A stretch of DNA of 14,399 nucleotides from Phoronis ovalis (taxonomy: Eukaryota; Phoronida; Phoronidae): the NCBI GenBank assembly GCA_028565635.1, contig JAOXYB010032631.1:1-14399 (forward strand), in the 5' to 3' direction. Under the pieces are notes generated by a model, which was given only the letters and a program-made list of their open reading frames with translations, was not told where the DNA came from and did not search any database. Position 1 is the stretch's first letter. Every line of letters begins with the position of its first letter. The position numbers were made by a program, and so were the translations under genes. This document shows positions 1 to 14,399 of this stretch, one piece after another.

Positions 1-196
1 GTTCATATGGCATGAAGAGCAACTGAGAGTACTTAGTTTGGTAGTGTTTCATTTTCCCAAGCTTATGAATCTGGATAAATATTTATTTATGAAAGCAACT
101 TCCTGTTATGGATATGTAGTATATAGTTCAGGGGTTTGATTCTGTTATTGTTGTGTTACTTGCTTAACACCTGTTATAAATCTGTTTTGGTTTCAG
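1..196 (+). other. Probable 3' end of an intron in the 5' UTR
   Basis: No coding sequence is seen. The stretch ends in a T-rich tract followed by TTTCAG at 191-196, a good splice acceptor. This suggests the 5' UTR starts in a non-coding exon beyond the left edge of the window. The alternative is that transcription starts here; no convincing TATA or initiator arrangement is visible. Confidence 0.5.
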
Positions 197-263
197 GGAA
201 GCAGATTGAAGGCAAGATCTCATTTTTAGAATACAAGTGTAACATCAACAATTCTCTACAAAA
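197..263 (+). other. ERM: 5' UTR segment preceding the ERM start codon
   Basis: This lies between the acceptor at 196 and the ATG at 264. An in-frame TAA at 240-242 closes the frame upstream of the ATG and supports this start. The ATG has an A at -3 (acaaaaATG), a favourable context. The left boundary depends on the inferred acceptor. Confidence 0.55.
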
Positions 264-12046
<11,783 letters not shown>

Positions 12047-12315
12047 ATTGTGTTCCGCTGTGTGTTTGGGTCTCTATTAACAGACTGTTTTCATATAGTT
12101 CAGTAAGTTAAGAATGATATAAATAATAATGCTCACTTTCCTTCGTACCACCTTATGAATTTGTTGCACTTCATCAACTTAGCCAGCTCTATTCTATAAT
12201 TTACTAGGAGTTGAAATGACGCGTTCTAAAAATAGTCCATGTTTTCCTAAAGCACTTCTTTAATTAATATGGGTTACACTTGAAACTGGATTTCAGTAGG
12301 AGACAATTGCATTAA

Positions 12316-12489
12316 AGTGTGCTGTTTTTGTTATGCTCCACATTCTACAACATGTGAAGTGTGCTGTCTTTGTTATGCTCCACATTCTACAGCCTGTGAA
12401 GTGTGCTGTCTTTGTTATGCTCCACATTCTACAACCTGTGAAGTGTGCTGTCTTTGTTATGCTCCACATTCTACAACCTGTGAAGTGTT
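12316..12489 (+). repeat. 42-bp tandem repeat, four copies, in the 3' UTR
   Basis: Copies start at 12316, 12358, 12400 and 12442, and a fragment starts at 12484. The unit begins AGTGTGCTGTCTTTGTTATG and ends CTACAACCTGTGA. Copies differ by one or two bases. The period is a multiple of three, so open frames form on both strands (12333-12551 on +, 12293-12541 on -) with 14-residue peptide repeats. These are artefacts of the array and not genes. Confidence 0.97.
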
Positions 12490-12709
12490 GTAAATGCAGC
12501 TGGTGGTTTACTTTGTATTTTTGGCTAGTGAAGACTTGCAAGTTGCTTTAGTGAGGCAAGTAATGTAAACTGGTTAGCACTTTGTATGTATTTTGACCAT
12601 GATTTTATGAATGTGTTAATAATATATCTGTTTTTTTTCTACTTGAATGAAACAACACTGTACAGAATCAAGAAATTGTGATATTCCAAAAGTAATTTAG
12701 AATACTGGT

Positions 12710-12727
12710 ATAATTATATATAATTAT
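12710..12727. repeat. 18-bp AT palindrome in the 3' UTR
   Basis: The sequence ATAATTATATATAATTAT is perfectly self-complementary. AT-rich palindromes of this size arise easily by chance in such sequence, so no function is proposed. Confidence 0.8.
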
Positions 12728-13461
12728 GTAAATCATTGTAAAGTATGATGGTTATGTGCTCTGTAATAGACAACGTTGCATGTTTTTCAGAATTCATGTA
12801 TCATATCTCGTGTACTTTCTTTCATTGGCTAGATAAAGCTATTGAGTTCTTGTATCAGTTGGGGTAATATGCAGTAGTTACTAATATACAGCCAGGAGTT
12901 ACATATATACATGTAGCAAGTCTGTTTGAATTATTAGTAAAGGGCACATTTATAAATTCCTTCTCTTACGGTGAATTTGAAAATATCACACCTGTGTCCA
13001 CATTAACATAGGATCATGGTTTGTTGTCTTGTAAAAAAAAAATGAGATAGCAAATGTTTTTGGGGTTAAACATTTGTTCAGAATTGTGCATCCACCAGCT
13101 TCTTGATATGGCTGGAGGGGTTACAATTGTTTTTTGCGTGTATGCTTGTAAGGGCAAACAATAGGTAGAAGGTTGTATACAGAAGTCTTAATTAACTTTT
13201 CTATTTGAAGTGTGCATCAATTCCAGTGCTATTAGGATTTGTTCTGTGCTGCAACAAGTTTTCATTCCATGATTATGTCATTATATGAACAGTTTATAAA
13301 TATAGCTTGCACTCTACATATAATGTTATTTCTGTGCTGTCTGCACATGTTGATTATAAGGATAGATTATTTTGTGTATATCTGATTTTGCTTGTATTTG
13401 GGATTATAACATTAAGGATTGCCTGATGTAGATATCTAAAATTATTCTCTAGTTCTGAGGC

Positions 13462-13467
13462 AATAAA
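13462..13467 (+). terminator. ERM: Polyadenylation signal AATAAA of ERM
   Basis: This is the only canonical AATAAA on the + strand between the stop codon and here. It is followed by a GT-rich stretch (TGTGTACTTTGTT, about 13488-13500), the expected downstream element. Cleavage is expected around 13480-13490. Confidence 0.75.
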
Positions 13468-13778
13468 GAATCAAGATGATTGAATAATGTGTACTTTGTT
13501 CATTAAACATACCATGTAATTATGGAGTCCTATTAAAGGATATATAAACATTCACACATGTCCACGGTGCAATAGAAGCATACGGAAATGATACAAATTA
13601 TAAAAATGGCTGGAAAATAGTGTGATAATCCACACAGAAACACCCACCGAGTCTGTTCTCCATAATATGTTTCCCAGACCAGTCTGGCTGGCTGGCAAAC
13701 CTTAAAACCCACTTAAACAGGTCATCTTCGTGGCAAGGGGGAACATATCTGGCTTTCAAAAGCAACTGCGCCAAACGA

Positions 13779-13789
13779 TTTATTTTATT
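13779..13789 (-). terminator. Two overlapping - strand AATAAA signals
   Basis: TTTATTTTATT on the + strand reads as two AATAAA hexamers on the - strand (13784-13779 and 13789-13784). They lie about 150 nt past the stop of the - strand ORF at 13941-14276 and point toward the ERM 3' end. They would suit a convergent gene. In AT-rich sequence they may also be chance. Confidence 0.4.
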
Positions 13790-13940
13790 TATCCACGAAA
13801 AGCATCATTATTGAGTTGTGTGATTATAATGTTATAATTACGTATAGAGAAGCTAATATGATTCTAAGATGGAACGTATTTTAAAAAGGTTCTTTATGAA
13901 AGTGTAATAGTTACTTTGTACAGCATGGCCTCGAGCTGAG

Positions 13941-14276
13941 CTAAAAAAAACAAAGAAGGAATTTATAAGCCGATGGATATGTACTTTGCTGTGCCAGTAT
14001 TGGCTTCGAACCAACATTAATAGTCAGGAAAACATCTTCTGTCTTGTCTTTGTCATTTTCATCCTCATTGGCACCACGACGACGTCGAAGCTGATTGGCA
14101 TTTGGATTGTGGACACAGCCATCCCGCAGTGAATAATTAAGGTATGGATGGTCATTAGAAATGTAGACTACACGGGACATGTATGTTGTATAGTTCTTGT
14201 ATTTTGACTTCGGTAGTCGATTGGTTACACAGTGAAAAATGACAACTAGGATAATCATACTTAGAAGTGAATGCAA
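13941..14276 (-). CDS. Unrecognised 111-residue ORF, secreted-precursor-like (or terminal exon)
   Basis: I do not recognise this protein. Its N-terminus MHSLLSMIILVVIFHCVTN looks like a signal peptide or a membrane segment. N-glycosylation sequons NYT and NYS follow at residues 28 and 48, then a tetrabasic run QLRRRRGAN near residue 65, then an acidic stretch. An in-frame TAA lies just two codons upstream, so the ORF either starts here or follows a splice acceptor inside it. Start context is weak (T at -3). The stop TAG ends a CTTTGTTTTTTTTAG tract, which could instead be a splice acceptor, so the last residues (KFLLCFF) may be intronic. Two AATAAA signals lie downstream. It could be a small secreted precursor, the terminal exon of a larger gene, or chance. 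Confidence 0.35.
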   Translation of the reverse strand: MHSLLSMIILVVIFHCVTNRLPKSKYKNYTTYMSRVVYISNDHPYLNYSLRDGCVHNPNANQLRRRRGANEDENDKDKTEDVFLTINVGSKPILAQQSTYPSAYKFLLCFF

Positions 14277-14280
14277 GTTT

Positions 14281-14399
14281 AGCTACAGCAGGAGCCTGGG
14301 GGCGGTCAGTATGAAAGTGGGGACCCATGTTCCAACATGACTTTTCAAAAAAGCCCCTAACGAAGTGAAATTCTGCAAAAAATACACCCCTAAGGAAGT
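14281..14399. repeat. Probable repeat-element fragment, truncated by the window
   Basis: CCCCTAA(C/G)GAAGT occurs at 14354 and again at 14387, a 33-bp period that runs off the window edge. AGCTACAGCA (14281) and GTTCCAACA (14329) also occur in the same order in the intron 1 element (310 and 418). This suggests a related mobile element, seen only in part. Confidence 0.35.

Larger units (their letters stand above)
12047..13485 (+). other. ERM: ERM 3' UTR (approximate end)
   Basis: About 1.4 kb of AT-rich non-coding sequence from the stop codon to the first canonical polyadenylation signal. It contains a 42-bp tandem array (12316-12489), an 18-bp AT palindrome (12710-12727) and a poly-A run near 13034. 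The cleavage point is inferred from AATAAA at 13462. Confidence 0.7.

Noticed and set aside
12293-12551. Open frames on both strands with 14-residue peptide repeats
   Set aside because: Product of the 42-bp repeat, whose period is a multiple of three; it lies in the 3' UTR.

Overview
This window is eukaryotic genomic DNA that carries essentially one complete, multi-exon protein-coding gene on the + strand. It is an ERM-family (ezrin/radixin/moesin) membrane-cytoskeleton linker. I assembled 13 constant coding exons plus one candidate 21-nt microexon from splice sites, phase compatibility and conservation with the family. The spliced protein is 560 residues, or 567 with the microexon, close to the vertebrate paralogues (about 577-586). 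It is colinear with human moesin numbering through the whole FERM domain. The sequence is AT-rich, introns are about 0.26-4.3 kb, and the repeats look like those of marine invertebrates. With ERM features that look invertebrate, this suggests a bilaterian, perhaps a spiralian such as a mollusc. The taxon is inference with low confidence.

Layout. 1-196 looks like the 3' end of an intron in the 5' UTR. 197-275 is the 5' UTR end plus the four-codon first coding exon. 276-4529 is a large first coding intron with a degraded repeat element (about 310-728) and an AT palindrome (3067-3110). Exons 2-8 (4530-8021) encode the FERM domain. Exons 8-11 (to 11140) encode the central alpha-helical rod and an acidic linker. 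Exons 12-13 (11522-12046) encode the C-terminal ERM-association/F-actin-binding domain. The 3' UTR runs about 12047-13485, holds four copies of a 42-bp repeat, and ends just after an AATAAA at 13462.

Downstream, on the - strand, 13941-14276 is an unrecognised 111-residue ORF. It has a signal-peptide-like start, two N-glycosylation sequons, a tetrabasic site, and two AATAAA motifs about 150 nt past its stop. It may be a convergent, tail-to-tail gene or terminal exon, but it may also be chance. The last ~120 bases look repetitive and run off the window.

The most interesting points are the candidate heptad-sized microexon inside the coiled coil, the hairpin-forming palindrome just upstream of exon 11, the minisatellite in intron 9 that leaves a readthrough frame open, and the - strand precursor-like ORF. 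I see no RNA gene, CRISPR array, prokaryotic operon or wholly new system.
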